The notes: generated by a model not told the origin, from the sequence alone. Positions 43,396-56,096 are shown, counted from the first letter of the stretch. The stretch: 56,572 bases of DNA from Flavobacteriia bacterium (GCA_009924735.1 RFQZ01000016.1:1-56572), one strand, 5' to 3'. Made by a program: numbers and translations.

Positions 43396-44135
43396 AAATC
43401 CACTTCGGTTAAAATGGCCTCGTAGTGCGCAGCAGCAAATTTGCGACTGCATGCGTTGAAATGCCACCATTCCGTTGGTATGTTTGTAAAACCGCCAGTA
43501 AACATTGCTTTTCGAAGAATTTTACGGTTGGAAACCTGTTCTGAGGTCAGTGCTCCCGTCTTCAAAAAATAAGTTTCCATGGAGGGATAGGCGATCGACC
43601 TGATGTCATCATACCCTGCCCCCATATCCAATGTATTTCCATCCGCATCGATTAGGGTGATGTCCACAGCACAACCATAGTTATGCAAACTTCGATTGTT
43701 AGGATTGCTGACAAATTTCACCCTTTCTTTCACTGGAATGGTATCCAAAGCAATCCACATTTTTCTTTGAACGCTCACGGGTCTTGCAGCATCATACACC
43801 AAGAAACTGTAGGAAGGATTTGTTTTTTTTAGGGTACGCAGCGCGGTATTTAACTGGTCTGCTACTTCTTTTTGAAGATAAGCATCTTTCCATTTAGTAT
43901 ACAGCACTTGTTTCATGAAGTTTTCTGGCGTGGCGTATTTTAAGTCTACTTTGACACCTGGACAATATTGTGAAACCGCGACAATGTTATTTGGAAGCAA
44001 TGCTTCTTTTGCGTCAGACTGTGTTTTTTCCAATCCCACGGACACCTGTGGGGACGCAATGTCTATGGGCTTTTCTACAGGCGATGTACAAGAGGCCAAC
44101 CATCCTTGAATCAGTAAAAAAGCAATGAACCTCAA
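43392..44135 (-). CDS. M15-family D-Ala-D-Ala dipeptidase (VanX-like) lipoprotein
   Basis: A 247-residue zinc dipeptidase of the VanX/DdpX type, cleaving D-Ala-D-Ala in the cell envelope. It has a lipoprotein signal (GWLASCTSP), YDAARPVSVQRKMW, the zinc site SLHNYGCAVDITL with His and Asp, and EWWHFNACSRKF with the catalytic Glu and last His. Despite the family name, a resistance role is unlikely: there are no van ligase genes, and it follows dapA by one base in what looks like a lysine/cell wall-linked transcript. It is probably for peptidoglycan turnover. Confidence 0.9.
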   Translation of the reverse strand: MRFIAFLLIQGWLASCTSPVEKPIDIASPQVSVGLEKTQSDAKEALLPNNIVAVSQYCPGVKVDLKYATPENFMKQVLYTKWKDAYLQKEVADQLNTALRTLKKTNPSYSFLVYDAARPVSVQRKMWIALDTIPVKERVKFVSNPNNRSLHNYGCAVDITLIDADGNTLDMGAGYDDIRSIAYPSMETYFLKTGALTSEQVSNRKILRKAMFTGGFTNIPTEWWHFNACSRKFAAAHYEAILTEVDF

Positions 44136-44136
44136 C

Positions 44137-45010
44137 CTAAAGGGATAAAATTCTGTGGGTTTCTTTTTCGATTTTGCTTCTCAACGAGGCGTTTATAGGG
44201 AACAAAGGAAGCCGCATGTTTTCCTCCATTCTTTTCATGGCTGCCAAAGAAGCTTTAACGCCTCCCGGATTTCCTTGTTCAAAGAACATATTCGTGATTT
44301 CGAACAATTCAAAGTGTTTTTGTTTGGCATTGGCAAAATCACCCTCAAGCGCACAGCTCACCATTTCAGAGAATAAACGCGGGAATGCATTTGCAACCAC
44401 AGAGATAACACCTTCAGCACCAAGGGAAATCATCGGAACCGTCAAATTATCATCGCCGGACAAAACAGCAAAGCCTTTCGGGCGGTGTTTTAAGATTTGC
44501 ATAATTTGAGATAGGTCACCCGAAGCTTCTTTTACGGCTACTATGTTTGAAATTTCAGACAAGGCCAAGGTAGTTTCTGCAAGCACATTGGACCCAGTTC
44601 TGCCAGGGACATTGTACAAAATAATCGGTAAATCGGTTGAATCTGCAAGAATTCGATAATGTGCCAAAATTCCTTTTTGGGTGGGTTTGTTATAGAATGG
44701 CGAAACGGATAAAATTCCATCAACACCTTCGGGCACTTCTTCCAGGGTACGGGCAACACCCATCGTGTCATTACCCCCAACCCCAAAAACGACTTTACAA
44801 CGTCCTTCATTTACATCCAGAACCGTATCTAAAACCTCCCATTTCTCCTCTTTACTCAAGGTTGGTGATTCGCCGGTTGTTCCTAAAACGACTAAAAAAT
44901 CGGTCCCGTTTTCAATTTGATATTCAACCAATTTTTCAAGTGCATCAAAATCTATTTGAAGGTCCTTTTGAAAAGGCGTAACCAATGCGACACCGGTTCC
45001 GTGAAAAATA

Positions 45011-45018
<8 letters not shown>
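44137..45018 (-). CDS. dapA: 4-hydroxy-tetrahydrodipicolinate synthase
   Basis: First enzyme of the diaminopimelate/lysine branch, condensing pyruvate with aspartate semialdehyde. The 293-residue TIM-barrel protein has GTTGESPTLSKEEKW, SVSPFYNKPTQKG, YNVPGRTGSN with the catalytic Tyr, and the Schiff-base Lys in VAVKEASGDLSQI. ATG 45018 is chosen; a TTG 9 bases upstream also gives an open frame but is less typical. It overlaps the upstream DUF6913 gene by 8 bases, suggesting coupling, and the VanX-like gene follows. Confidence 0.96.
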
Positions 45019-48351
<3,333 letters not shown>

Positions 48352-48355
48352 ACCG

Positions 48356-48820
48356 TTAGTACTTACGAAGTTTTATGAATTCTTGAATCTTCTCATTTTC
48401 GATGACCACGTTGAGGTTGTAGTAAGATAATTTCCAAACGCCGTGTGATTTTTCACAAACCCCTGTACCTCTGCAATCCAACATCCACGTTTGAAGGTCT
48501 TCATCGAACCACGCTGTCTTTCCATTTTTTGAAAAGTTCCAAACCCGATTGGTAGGCGTAAACCTCCATGTTTTAAGGCTGTCAAAATAAGGTTTTGAAA
48601 ATGTTTGAAACGATTTTTTATCCCATTTCTCGGCAGGTGCTGTACCGTAGAAAATAAAGCCATCGGTTGTAGCGCCAAAATAATCTTCGAACTTCGCTTG
48701 GGTAGCATCTTTGTGCCATTTATCCATTAAGAGATTCAAGGCCTCTACATCTTTTTCGTTTTGGGCAAATGTGGCAAAACAGAAAAAGAAAACATGGAAA
48801 AGAAACCCAATTTTTCTCAT
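48356..48820 (-). CDS. Secreted NTF2/SnoaL-like protein
   Basis: A 154-residue exported protein with a signal peptide (about 1-19, FFCFATFAQ) and an NTF2-like fold as suggested by LNLLMDKWHKDATQAKFEDYF and GVWKLSYYNLNVVIEN. Such proteins are cone-shaped small-molecule binding domains with many roles; the ligand is unknown. It lies between the S8 peptidase (four bases upstream) and prmC (four bases downstream), so it is likely in the same transcript. Confidence 0.78.
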   Translation of the reverse strand: MRKIGFLFHVFFFCFATFAQNEKDVEALNLLMDKWHKDATQAKFEDYFGATTDGFIFYGTAPAEKWDKKSFQTFSKPYFDSLKTWRFTPTNRVWNFSKNGKTAWFDEDLQTWMLDCRGTGVCEKSHGVWKLSYYNLNVVIENEKIQEFIKLRKY

Positions 48821-48824
48821 GAAA

Positions 48825-50201
48825 TTATTTAAATAGATTCTTTAGGTATACCGCCGCATTGTATACATTTACAACACCTGCTGTACTGCAGTAACCTATC
48901 AACTCATCGTGTTTGGTTGCCGTGTTGGTGATTGCCTCACTGATTTGATACATCGTGGCCTGTGGGAACCTAGATTTTAGCAATGCTGCAACCCCTGCGA
49001 CCATCGGAGCTGCCATTGAGGTACCTTGTAAGTTTCTGTATTGACTTTGGGGTATGGTGTTGTAGATTTCGAATCCCGGTGCAAAAACATCAACCTGTGT
49101 CATTCCATAATTTGAAAAGGATGCAATCAAAGCGTCTCCGCCGTCTTTGGTATTGGCACCAATGTTAAGAAACAACTTTTGGTTAAGGGAATCTACATAG
49201 TTGTAATAAGGTTTCTTCGGGAAATTGTCAGAATATTCAATGTCCATTGCATCGTTACCCGCTGCATGAATCATGAGAACGTCTTTTGAAACGGCGTATT
49301 CGATGGCATTTTGTACTTCAATTTCGTAGGGAGAAAAACCTTTACCAAAAGACATGTTGATTACTTTCGCACCATTGTCAACCGCATAGCGAATGGCCAA
49401 TGCGACATCTTTGTCATTTTCATCGCCATTGGGAACGGTACGAACCGACATGATTTGCACATTATCAGCTACACCGTCTCCACCTTTCTTGTTTCCACGA
49501 ACGGCACCAATGATACCAGAAACATGGGTTCCGTGCAATGCATCAGGACCTTCCACATTTCCATTTCCGTAAAATTTATCCTCAAAGTCATTTGGGTTGT
49601 CGCCTATCAAACTTCTGTCATCATAGTCAACATTCAGGTTTACCAACATTTGGTCTTTAATGTAATTCTCCGTTTCTTCATCAAACATTCCTTTTCCTAA
49701 CATATCCATGTAGGGTTCAAATTCTGCCATATCCTCAGCTAAAGAAGATTGTGCATTTTGAAACATGTAAAAAATGGGGTCATACGAAAGGGATTCACTG
49801 TCAATGCCTTCGTACTTATCTTGGTATTTCTTTACAATCCTTGCTTTTTCTAATCGTGCTTTTTCTTGGTTCTCACCTTTTGCATTGCCTAAGAAATTCC
49901 ATCCGTGTACGTCATCCACATACCCATTGCCGTCGTCGTCTTTGTTATTGCCTGGTATTTCCTTAGCATTGGTCCAGATTTTTCCCTGAAGGTCTTCGTG
50001 CTCAATGTCTACCCCTGAATCTATCACAGCAACAATCACAGGAATTGATTTTTTCTTTTTAAGAATTTTCTTGTACGCCATTTCAGTAAACATCCCATTT
50101 CCCTTTCCATTGTACCAATTCAATGTACCTTCAATGGGTTGAGAAAAACAAACGGAATACAAGGATGCAAAAAGTAAAAACAAAACGGTAGTGAACTTCA
50201 T
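48825..50201 (-). CDS. Secreted S8-family subtilisin-like peptidase
   Basis: A 458-residue serine peptidase with a signal peptide (1-20) and the subtilisin triad: Asp in VAVIDSGVDIEHEDLQGKIW, His in LHGTHVSGIIGAVRG, and Ser in QGTSMAAPMVAGVAALLKSRF. IHAAGNDAMD has the oxyanion Asn. A long helical insert lies between the Asp and His regions. No T9SS sorting domain is seen, so it probably acts in the periplasm. It starts the minus-strand run that ends at VanX-like and faces away from a second S8 gene (89 bases between). Confidence 0.92.
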   Translation of the reverse strand: MKFTTVLFLLFASLYSVCFSQPIEGTLNWYNGKGNGMFTEMAYKKILKKKKSIPVIVAVIDSGVDIEHEDLQGKIWTNAKEIPGNNKDDDGNGYVDDVHGWNFLGNAKGENQEKARLEKARIVKKYQDKYEGIDSESLSYDPIFYMFQNAQSSLAEDMAEFEPYMDMLGKGMFDEETENYIKDQMLVNLNVDYDDRSLIGDNPNDFEDKFYGNGNVEGPDALHGTHVSGIIGAVRGNKKGGDGVADNVQIMSVRTVPNGDENDKDVALAIRYAVDNGAKVINMSFGKGFSPYEIEVQNAIEYAVSKDVLMIHAAGNDAMDIEYSDNFPKKPYYNYVDSLNQKLFLNIGANTKDGGDALIASFSNYGMTQVDVFAPGFEIYNTIPQSQYRNLQGTSMAAPMVAGVAALLKSRFPQATMYQISEAITNTATKHDELIGYCSTAGVVNVYNAAVYLKNLFK

Positions 50202-50290
50202 CTCTTTTTTTAATTAATTATTCGACAATGGAAAATATCTTTTCAGTGATTTCAAAAATAACGCTTATTTTTACTTGGAATCCTTTTAGC

Positions 50291-53107
50291 ATGACGATTT
50301 TTAACTTTCAATATAAAAAAACATCTTTACTCCTATTGTTCATAGTATTAAACTTGGGACTGATTTGGGGACAAACGAGTGATTTTTTAGGTTTTAATTT
50401 TGAAACCTTTACAAGCAAGCATCCCGAAGAAAAAATTTGCTTAAGTGCTACAAATTCGACTTCCAACAAACGTGCTTTGGCATCCATCGGAATTCAGGTA
50501 AAATACGAATCTCCGAACTTCTTGTTTTTCAATGCTTCTCACAAGGAACTTTCTGCTTTGAAGGAAAATCAATCCATTCAGGGGTTATACTTTTCATTTT
50601 CCAGGCCCAAATCTTTAGGCGACAGCTCATTATTGAAACACAAGGTCAATTGGGTGCATCAAGGATTGAATGGGATAGACACCAATTACACCGGTAAGGG
50701 AATCATTGTAGGGATTGTCGACCAAGGAATTGATTTTAATCACCCAGACTTTAAAACGAATACCGGTAAAACACGTGTCTTGAGGTATTGGGATCATACG
50801 GTTAATGGTCCAAACCCTCCCCAGCCTTACAATTACGGAACCGTTTGGGACAGTTCTTCCATCAACAATGGAACCTGTACAAGTTTAGAAACCGTCACTG
50901 CGCATGGAACCACGGTTGCAGGAATGGCAGCAGGAAATGCACGAGCGAATTTGAAGAACAAGGGTGCTGCGCCGGAGGCTGACATCATTGTGGTAGAAAC
51001 GAATTTCAATTTAGCAAACTGGACCTTAACCATTGCTGACGCTTGTGATTACATTTTTAAAGTAGCAGATTCACTGAACAAACCCGCTGTGATCAACCTA
51101 TCTCTTGGAGATTATTTAGGTAGCCATGACGGAAATGACCCTGCTGCCGATTACATAGAATCTTTGCTGGACATGCAGGACGGAAGAATCGTCGTTTGTG
51201 CCGCTGGAAATGCAGGCAAACAAGGCAAATTTCACGTTAAAAATGCAGCGATTACCTCAGATACGAGTTTCTTTTGGAACATTCCCAACACAGGGGCTAC
51301 CGTTGCCGGTCCGAATAAAATTGTTTTTGACCTTTGGTCCGACACTGCAGATGCGCATTACCATTTCGCCTATGGAGCCGACAAAATCACTCCGAACTTT
51401 TCTTATCGAGGACACTCTACTTTTCGTTATGCCACCGCCAACATGGCAGCGGTACCGTTGTATGACACCATATACAATGCTGTAGGTCAAAGGATTGCGT
51501 GCATAGAAACGTATCGGGAAATTGTCGGTGCCAATTACCATTTATTGTCCGTTTTTCAAACCATTGATTCGATGGCCTATCGATATCGGTTCATGACAAC
51601 GGGATCAGGGAAATACGATGCCTGGGGCGGAAGTTGGATTCAGCTGAGTAATTTTTCCACTAGCATCCCGACAGCGCTTCAATATCCGGCTATACAACAT
51701 TATGTGATGCCTGATTCTTTGCAAACCATTGTGAGCTCATGGAATTGTTCAGAAAAGGTAGTTTCTGTTGCCAACATGCGAAATCGCAAAGGATACATTG
51801 ATAAAAACAACAATTACTATACCCCTGCTTCCACTACGCCCGTTGGAAAATTAAGCGAAAACAGCAGCAAAGGCCCCAACCGTCACGGACTTACTAAACC
51901 GGACATCACAGCCGCAGGCGATGTTACGCTTTCGGCAGGCCCTATCTGGTATTTGAGCAATACCGCCAATAACAGCACCATAGACCAAGGAGGTTTCCAC
52001 GTTCGAAACGGAGGCACTTCGATGGCTTCTCCTGTCGTAACTGGAATAGCAGCCCTCTACCTACAAAAATGCCGCACTTCGAATTACCTATCATTTAAAA
52101 ATGATTTAACAAGTCATGCGGTTACAGACGCGGCAACAGGGGTAACACCTAACAATGGGTATGGATTTGGAAAAGCCGATGCCTATGCGTTGATACTCTC
52201 CAAAAACATCAATGTCTACATCGATTCCGTTGCGGGCATTTGCACCGGAGGAACTGCAGCGTTAACAGCCCATACAAGTGCCACGGTTTACGATGCGCTT
52301 TGGTCTAATGGTGTTAGTGGTCTGAATTTAACCACAGCCATCGTTGGTCCCTATTCCATAAAAATCGAGGACAGCGTTGGATGTTATACCCATTCACCAG
52401 TGATTACTTTAGGTTTATTGCCATTGCCTTATGTTGATGGAGGCGCAAGTTTTTTCACCTGCCCTGGCGTACCCGTAACGCTCACAGGTACAGGAACTGC
52501 AATCCAATACACTTGGTCTGGTGGTGTGGTAAATCAACAGGCATTTCTCCCAACCCAAAACCAAACGTTTTATGTAACGGGAACGGGGCCAAACGGATGT
52601 CAAGCGAGTGATTCAACCATAATAACATTGTTCAATGTCAACCCCGTTCAATACAATGAGGCGACGGTCAATGTGTTTACAGGATCGAATCCATTCAACG
52701 TAAGTCCAGGCACTCCAAGCGGCGGGGTTTACAGCGGCTCGGGGATCATTGGAACCTCCTTCCACCCGACTTTGACCGGTCCTGGATTCTTCACCATCCA
52801 TTACGCAATCACAGATTCAAACGGATGTATTTCCAGTGATTCCAGTGTCATCCATGTGGTCTCGGGGGCAGGGATTGAAATGTATAACACAGCGTCTATT
52901 CTCATCACGCCAAATCCAGCAAACGATGTAATTGAAGTTCAAGGATTGAATGAAGCGATCCAAGTAAAAGTTATGGATGCGCAAGGAAAACTTGTTGCGA
53001 CCATGGCGTTGACCCCAGAAAACAAAACGATAAACGTGAGAAGATTTACTTCAGGGGTGTATTTTCTAGAGACACCTTACGGAAGGTACAAATGGATAAA
53101 AAACTAA
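50291..53107 (+). CDS. Large secreted S8-family peptidase with T9SS sorting domain
   Basis: A 938-residue exported subtilisin: signal peptide (about 1-29), a pro-region, then Asp in VGIVDQGIDFNHPDFK, His in AHGTTVAGMAAGNA, CAAGNAGKQG, and Ser in GGTSMASPVVTGIAALYLQK. It is followed by Ig/PKD-like beta repeats and a type A sorting domain (ILITPNPANDVIEVQG onward, ending in YKWIKN). A 200-residue insert sits between the Asn and Ser motifs. ATG 50291 gives a good signal peptide; the frame is open from 50228. It should be surface-anchored or secreted by T9SS. Confidence 0.92.
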   Translation: MTIFNFQYKKTSLLLLFIVLNLGLIWGQTSDFLGFNFETFTSKHPEEKICLSATNSTSNKRALASIGIQVKYESPNFLFFNASHKELSALKENQSIQGLYFSFSRPKSLGDSSLLKHKVNWVHQGLNGIDTNYTGKGIIVGIVDQGIDFNHPDFKTNTGKTRVLRYWDHTVNGPNPPQPYNYGTVWDSSSINNGTCTSLETVTAHGTTVAGMAAGNARANLKNKGAAPEADIIVVETNFNLANWTLTIADACDYIFKVADSLNKPAVINLSLGDYLGSHDGNDPAADYIESLLDMQDGRIVVCAAGNAGKQGKFHVKNAAITSDTSFFWNIPNTGATVAGPNKIVFDLWSDTADAHYHFAYGADKITPNFSYRGHSTFRYATANMAAVPLYDTIYNAVGQRIACIETYREIVGANYHLLSVFQTIDSMAYRYRFMTTGSGKYDAWGGSWIQLSNFSTSIPTALQYPAIQHYVMPDSLQTIVSSWNCSEKVVSVANMRNRKGYIDKNNNYYTPASTTPVGKLSENSSKGPNRHGLTKPDITAAGDVTLSAGPIWYLSNTANNSTIDQGGFHVRNGGTSMASPVVTGIAALYLQKCRTSNYLSFKNDLTSHAVTDAATGVTPNNGYGFGKADAYALILSKNINVYIDSVAGICTGGTAALTAHTSATVYDALWSNGVSGLNLTTAIVGPYSIKIEDSVGCYTHSPVITLGLLPLPYVDGGASFFTCPGVPVTLTGTGTAIQYTWSGGVVNQQAFLPTQNQTFYVTGTGPNGCQASDSTIITLFNVNPVQYNEATVNVFTGSNPFNVSPGTPSGGVYSGSGIIGTSFHPTLTGPGFFTIHYAITDSNGCISSDSSVIHVVSGAGIEMYNTASILITPNPANDVIEVQGLNEAIQVKVMDAQGKLVATMALTPENKTINVRRFTSGVYFLETPYGRYKWIKN

Positions 53108-53445
53108 TTGCTCCAAACGGTACCCACCAATACGGCATGTGAAAATTCTTCCCCATTAATGACAGTGTTTCCTGCAAAACCACCAAGAAAACCAAGTGTA
53201 TCGCAATTGGATGTCAATACATAGGATGCGAAATCTGCTCCGCAAGGTCCTTGGTCAAACACAAATACGCTTTCTTGTTGAAATGTATACTCCTTTACGG
53301 AAGCCCCTGAGGCACAGCAATCATTTTGAAAGCTGGAAATCTTAGCATTTAAACATTGGGAGGGAGTGTATTTATCGCATTGAAAGGCCATTAAAAGACC
53401 CATTGCAACAAAAAACAGACTCAATAATCGTGGATTCCTTACCAT
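53104..53445 (-). CDS. Small putative lipoprotein
   Basis: A 113-residue exported protein with a hydrophobic N-terminus ending LLMAFQCDKYTPSQC, probably a lipoprotein (first Cys), and several more cysteines (NDCCASG, GPCGADF, SNCDTLGFL) that could form disulfides. The role is unknown. ATG 53445 is chosen because the -7 box TAAATTTG (53467-53460) would put the transcript start near 53454, making the longer starts impossible. The stop overlaps the preceding S8 gene's end by four bases. Confidence 0.6.
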   Translation of the reverse strand: MVRNPRLLSLFFVAMGLLMAFQCDKYTPSQCLNAKISSFQNDCCASGASVKEYTFQQESVFVFDQGPCGADFASYVLTSNCDTLGFLGGFAGNTVINGEEFSHAVLVGTVWSN

Positions 53446-53459
53446 TTTTAACATAGAAC

Positions 53460-53480
53460 CAAATTTAACAATTAATTTTG
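53460..53480. promoter_or_regulatory. Back-to-back -7 boxes of a divergent promoter
   Basis: TAAATTTG on the minus strand (53467-53460) and TAATTTTG on the plus strand (53473-53480) are five bases apart. They would drive the small lipoprotein and the speD-speE fusion. Neither has a clear TTTG -33 element, so confidence is limited. Confidence 0.45.
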
Positions 53481-53504
53481 CAGCATTAAAAATAGAACAA
53501 TAAT

Positions 53505-54788
53505 ATGAGTAAAGCACTTGGTAACCACATCTTGGTGGAATTTATGAATTGTGATCCGCACATCATGAACGACGTTGCTGCGATAGAACGCGACATGGTG
53601 GATGCGGCGAAAAAGGCTGAGGCAACGGTAATCAATTCAACCTTTCATCATTTTTCACCTTACGGTGTTTCAGGGGTGGTTGTGATTCAAGAAAGTCACT
53701 TAGCCATTCATACCTGGCCTGAATACGGTTACGCAGCGGTAGATGTATTTACCTGCGGCGACATGAATTCTTGGATCGCATTTGATCACTTAAAGGAATG
53801 CTTCAAGAGTAAATCTTATTCAGCGATTGAAATCAAAAGAGGATCGGTGAATTTATTGACCAGAAACGACTTCGACATTACCTCCATGCGTTCAAAAGCA
53901 AGCGAGTGGGTGAATCCTGATTTTTACACTCGTAACGTTTGGTTTACGGATAAAGACGAAAGCCAAGCTCTCTCCTTGCGATTTACCGGTGAAGTCTTTT
54001 TTGATGTTCAATCTCCTTTCCAAAGGGTTCGAATCTTAGAATCCTACAAATATGGTAAAATGTTGGCCTTGGACGACATGGTGATGACCACAGAAAAAGA
54101 TGAATTTCATTACCACGAAATGATTTCCCACCCAGGTATGTTTATGCACCCTAACCCTAAAAACATTTTGGTGATTGGCGGCGGCGATGGAGGAACCATA
54201 CGTGAAGTATTGAGACATACATCCGTAGAAACGGTGACCATGGTAGAAATTGACGGCGCTGTAATTGACGCTTGTAAAGAACATTTACCCCAAATCGCAT
54301 CTTCCTTCGATCATCCAAAATTAACCTTAATCGTGGGCGACGGAATTGCCTTTGCGAAAGAAGCCGCTCCAAATACCTATGACTTGATTTTGGTGGATGG
54401 TTCTGATCCTGTAGGTCCAGCTGAAGGATTGTTCTCGACTGCATTTTATCAAAATTGTTTTAATGCGTTGAAAGAGGACGGGATTTTGGTTGCGCAAGGA
54501 GAATCTCCAAAATTTAACGAGAAAGCATTTAAAGAATTGAACTTTACGTTGCAAGAAATCTTTGGAACAGACAAAGCACCCGTGAGCTTATTTTTTGTAC
54601 CCACCTACCCTACAGGAATGTGGAGTTTCCAATACGGACTGAAAGGAAATGTTGGACAAAATCAAGTACCTGAGAAGCCTGTTATCGATTCTTTCGTATC
54701 CGAGAATGGCCTACGGTATTACAACCATGGATTACAAACCGCAAGTTTTGCGCTTCCAAATTTTGTTGCCGACTTAGTCAAGAAGTAA
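53505..54788 (+). CDS. SpeD-SpeE fusion: S-adenosylmethionine decarboxylase and spermidine synthase
   Basis: One 427-residue protein joins two polyamine enzymes. Residues 1-125 are a bacterial S-adenosylmethionine decarboxylase proenzyme: [20 protein letters not shown], where Ser64 should self-cleave to give the pyruvoyl group, with His69 and Cys84 (FTCGD) also conserved. Residues from about 137 are a spermidine synthase: [46 protein letters not shown] and [17 protein letters not shown]. The two enzymes act in sequence, decarboxylated SAM being the aminopropyl donor. The reading frame is continuous with no stop between the parts. They are normally separate genes, so this is a true fusion unless an error joined them. 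Confidence 0.93.
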   Translation: MSKALGNHILVEFMNCDPHIMNDVAAIERDMVDAAKKAEATVINSTFHHFSPYGVSGVVVIQESHLAIHTWPEYGYAAVDVFTCGDMNSWIAFDHLKECFKSKSYSAIEIKRGSVNLLTRNDFDITSMRSKASEWVNPDFYTRNVWFTDKDESQALSLRFTGEVFFDVQSPFQRVRILESYKYGKMLALDDMVMTTEKDEFHYHEMISHPGMFMHPNPKNILVIGGGDGGTIREVLRHTSVETVTMVEIDGAVIDACKEHLPQIASSFDHPKLTLIVGDGIAFAKEAAPNTYDLILVDGSDPVGPAEGLFSTAFYQNCFNALKEDGILVAQGESPKFNEKAFKELNFTLQEIFGTDKAPVSLFFVPTYPTGMWSFQYGLKGNVGQNQVPEKPVIDSFVSENGLRYYNHGLQTASFALPNFVADLVKK

Positions 54789-54828
54789 AACCAATTTTTT
54801 TAATTCATAAATTCAAAATAAAATCAAC

Positions 54829-55335
54829 ATGAACATTGCAACAAACACCGTGGTCTCTTTGAAATATAAGCTGTCCAACCACAAAACAGGCGACCATATT
54901 GAAATCACTGACGAGGAGAATCCTTTGGTGTTTTTGTTTGGAGCCAATGCTTTATTGCCAGATTTTGAGCAAAACATTCTTGGCAAAGCCAAAGGAGATT
55001 TGTTTGATTTTGCAATCACGGCCAACAACGCGTACGGCGAGCACAACAACGACGAAATCGTAATGATTCCAAGCAATGTATTCCACGACGAACAAGGGAA
55101 TTTTGACCAAGAAATGTTTTCTGTTGGTAAAATCATTCCCATGAGCGACAGTGAAGGTCACCAATTGAGAGGTACCATCATGGAAGTTAGTGACGATGTT
55201 GTCAAAATGGACTTTAATCATCCTTTGGCAGGAACAGACTTGCATTTTGAAGGTCAAATCTTGGAAGTTCGTGAAGCCTCTGAAGATGAAATTGCACATG
55301 GACACGTACATGGTCCAGACGGTCACAACCATTAA
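54829..55335 (+). CDS. SlyD-like FKBP-type peptidyl-prolyl isomerase
   Basis: A 168-residue cytoplasmic peptidyl-prolyl isomerase/chaperone of the SlyD group. The FKBP part is visible in VSLKYKLSNHKTGDHIE and PLVFLFGANALLPDFEQNI. The insert-in-flap domain lies between AYGEHNND and LAGTDLHFEGQI, which is the SlyD arrangement. The C-terminus is His-rich (HGHVHGPDGHNH), so it can bind nickel or other metals, but is shorter than E. coli SlyD. It stands alone between the speD-speE fusion and ssb. Confidence 0.9.
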   Translation: MNIATNTVVSLKYKLSNHKTGDHIEITDEENPLVFLFGANALLPDFEQNILGKAKGDLFDFAITANNAYGEHNNDEIVMIPSNVFHDEQGNFDQEMFSVGKIIPMSDSEGHQLRGTIMEVSDDVVKMDFNHPLAGTDLHFEGQILEVREASEDEIAHGHVHGPDGHNH

Positions 55336-55417
55336 TATTCAACAGAAAAGTCAAACAAAGATTATTTAGTTATTTTTACAAGTTAAGAAATTGTAAAATT
55401 AATAATACTAAATAATC

Positions 55418-55861
55418 ATGGCCACTGTATTTGAAACCCGCTTGATTGGCAACATCGGCAAAGATGCCCTTGTCAAACAAATGGAACGCGGCATCATCGC
55501 TGTAAATTTTCCTGTAGCACACAACAAGAATTGGAGGGACAAAAAAACCGGTGTCTCCAAAACCAAAACGACTTGGGTAAACTGCACCATTTGGAAAAAA
55601 GAAGGCAGTCACATGCGAATTGTGGACTTTCTTAAAAAGGGAGCGTTGGTAGAGTTGACAGGGACCCCATTCGCGAAGGCGTACACGCAGGAGGACGGAA
55701 ATATTCGGACAGAAATAAGACTAAATGTCTCTGATACCAATATTTTACGTCCAGCCCATAGGGAAGATGAAACGGCAGATGATTTATTGGATACTACGGA
55801 ATACGATGTGGATTATGAAAATCAATTTGACGATTTTACTTTATCTGACGAGGATTTCTAG
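55418..55861 (+). CDS. ssb: Single-stranded DNA-binding protein
   Basis: A 147-residue SSB with one OB fold: TRLIGNIGKDALVKQM, VNFPVAHNKNWRDKKTG, TTWVNCTIWKKE and LVELTGTPFAKAYTQEDG. The C-terminal tail is acidic and ends DEDF rather than the usual DDIPF tip. The N-terminus is typical of Bacteroidota SSBs. The gene is alone; downstream is the promoter of the tRNA-Asn locus. Bacteroidota often have more than one ssb, so this may not be the main copy. Confidence 0.93.
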   Translation: MATVFETRLIGNIGKDALVKQMERGIIAVNFPVAHNKNWRDKKTGVSKTKTTWVNCTIWKKEGSHMRIVDFLKKGALVELTGTPFAKAYTQEDGNIRTEIRLNVSDTNILRPAHREDETADDLLDTTEYDVDYENQFDDFTLSDEDF

Positions 55862-55881
55862 AGATTTCTCATGAATTTCAT

Positions 55882-55910
55882 TTTGAATTAAGTAAAATTC
55901 TTTATATTTG
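55882..55910 (+). promoter_or_regulatory. Promoter of the tRNA-Asn locus
   Basis: TTTG (55882-55885), a 17-nt spacer, then TATATTTG (55903-55910). Transcription would begin near 55915, only eight bases before the broken 5' tRNA copy at 55923, and about 108 before the intact tRNA-Asn. The natural reading is that the promoter originally served a tRNA placed at 55923. Confidence 0.68.
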
Positions 55911-55922
55911 CCCTCACAAAAT

Positions 55923-56022
55923 TCCTCCTTAGTCATGACGAAGCATAGCTTGTCATGATGCCGACCGGAAGCGTCGCCACTCAGTTGGACAACTGATTAT
56001 AGGTAGCAACATAAAAGGACAT
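55923..56022 (+). pseudogene. Broken 5' copy of tRNA-Asn interrupted by hairpins
   Basis: It starts TCCTCCTTAG (55923-55932), the same as the first ten bases of tRNA-Asn; the preceding AT and spacing match too. It is then interrupted by a hairpin, TCATGAC/GTCATGA (55933-55939 and 55952-55958) with inner AAGC/GCTT, and a CGAC/GTCG hairpin (55962-55965 and 55973-55976). It resumes with CTCAGTTGG (55980-55988), the D-arm sequence, which is itself part of a new hairpin TCAGTT/AACTGA (55981-55996). No anticodon, T-arm or 3' acceptor part is left. It lies between the promoter and the intact tRNA. Confidence 0.7.
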
Positions 56023-56096
56023 TCCTCCTTAGCTCAGTTGGTTAGAGCATCTGACTGTTAATCAGAGGGTCTCAGGTTCAAGTCCTGAAGGGGGAG
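56023..56096 (+). tRNA. tRNA-Asn (GTT)
   Basis: A complete cloverleaf: acceptor TCCTCCT pairs with AGGGGGA (one T-G), discriminator G; D-arm GCTC/GAGC; anticodon stem TCTGA/TCAGA with loop CTGTTAA giving anticodon GTT; T-arm TCAGG TTCAAGT CCTGA. No CCA is encoded. It is flanked on both sides by broken copies of itself and followed by a terminator and a GIY-YIG gene. Confidence 0.95.

Noticed and set aside
43392..44135. Vancomycin resistance gene (VanX)
   Set aside because: The family match is real, but there is no D-Ala-D-Lac ligase or dehydrogenase nearby and the gene follows dapA; chromosomal homologues usually serve peptidoglycan turnover.
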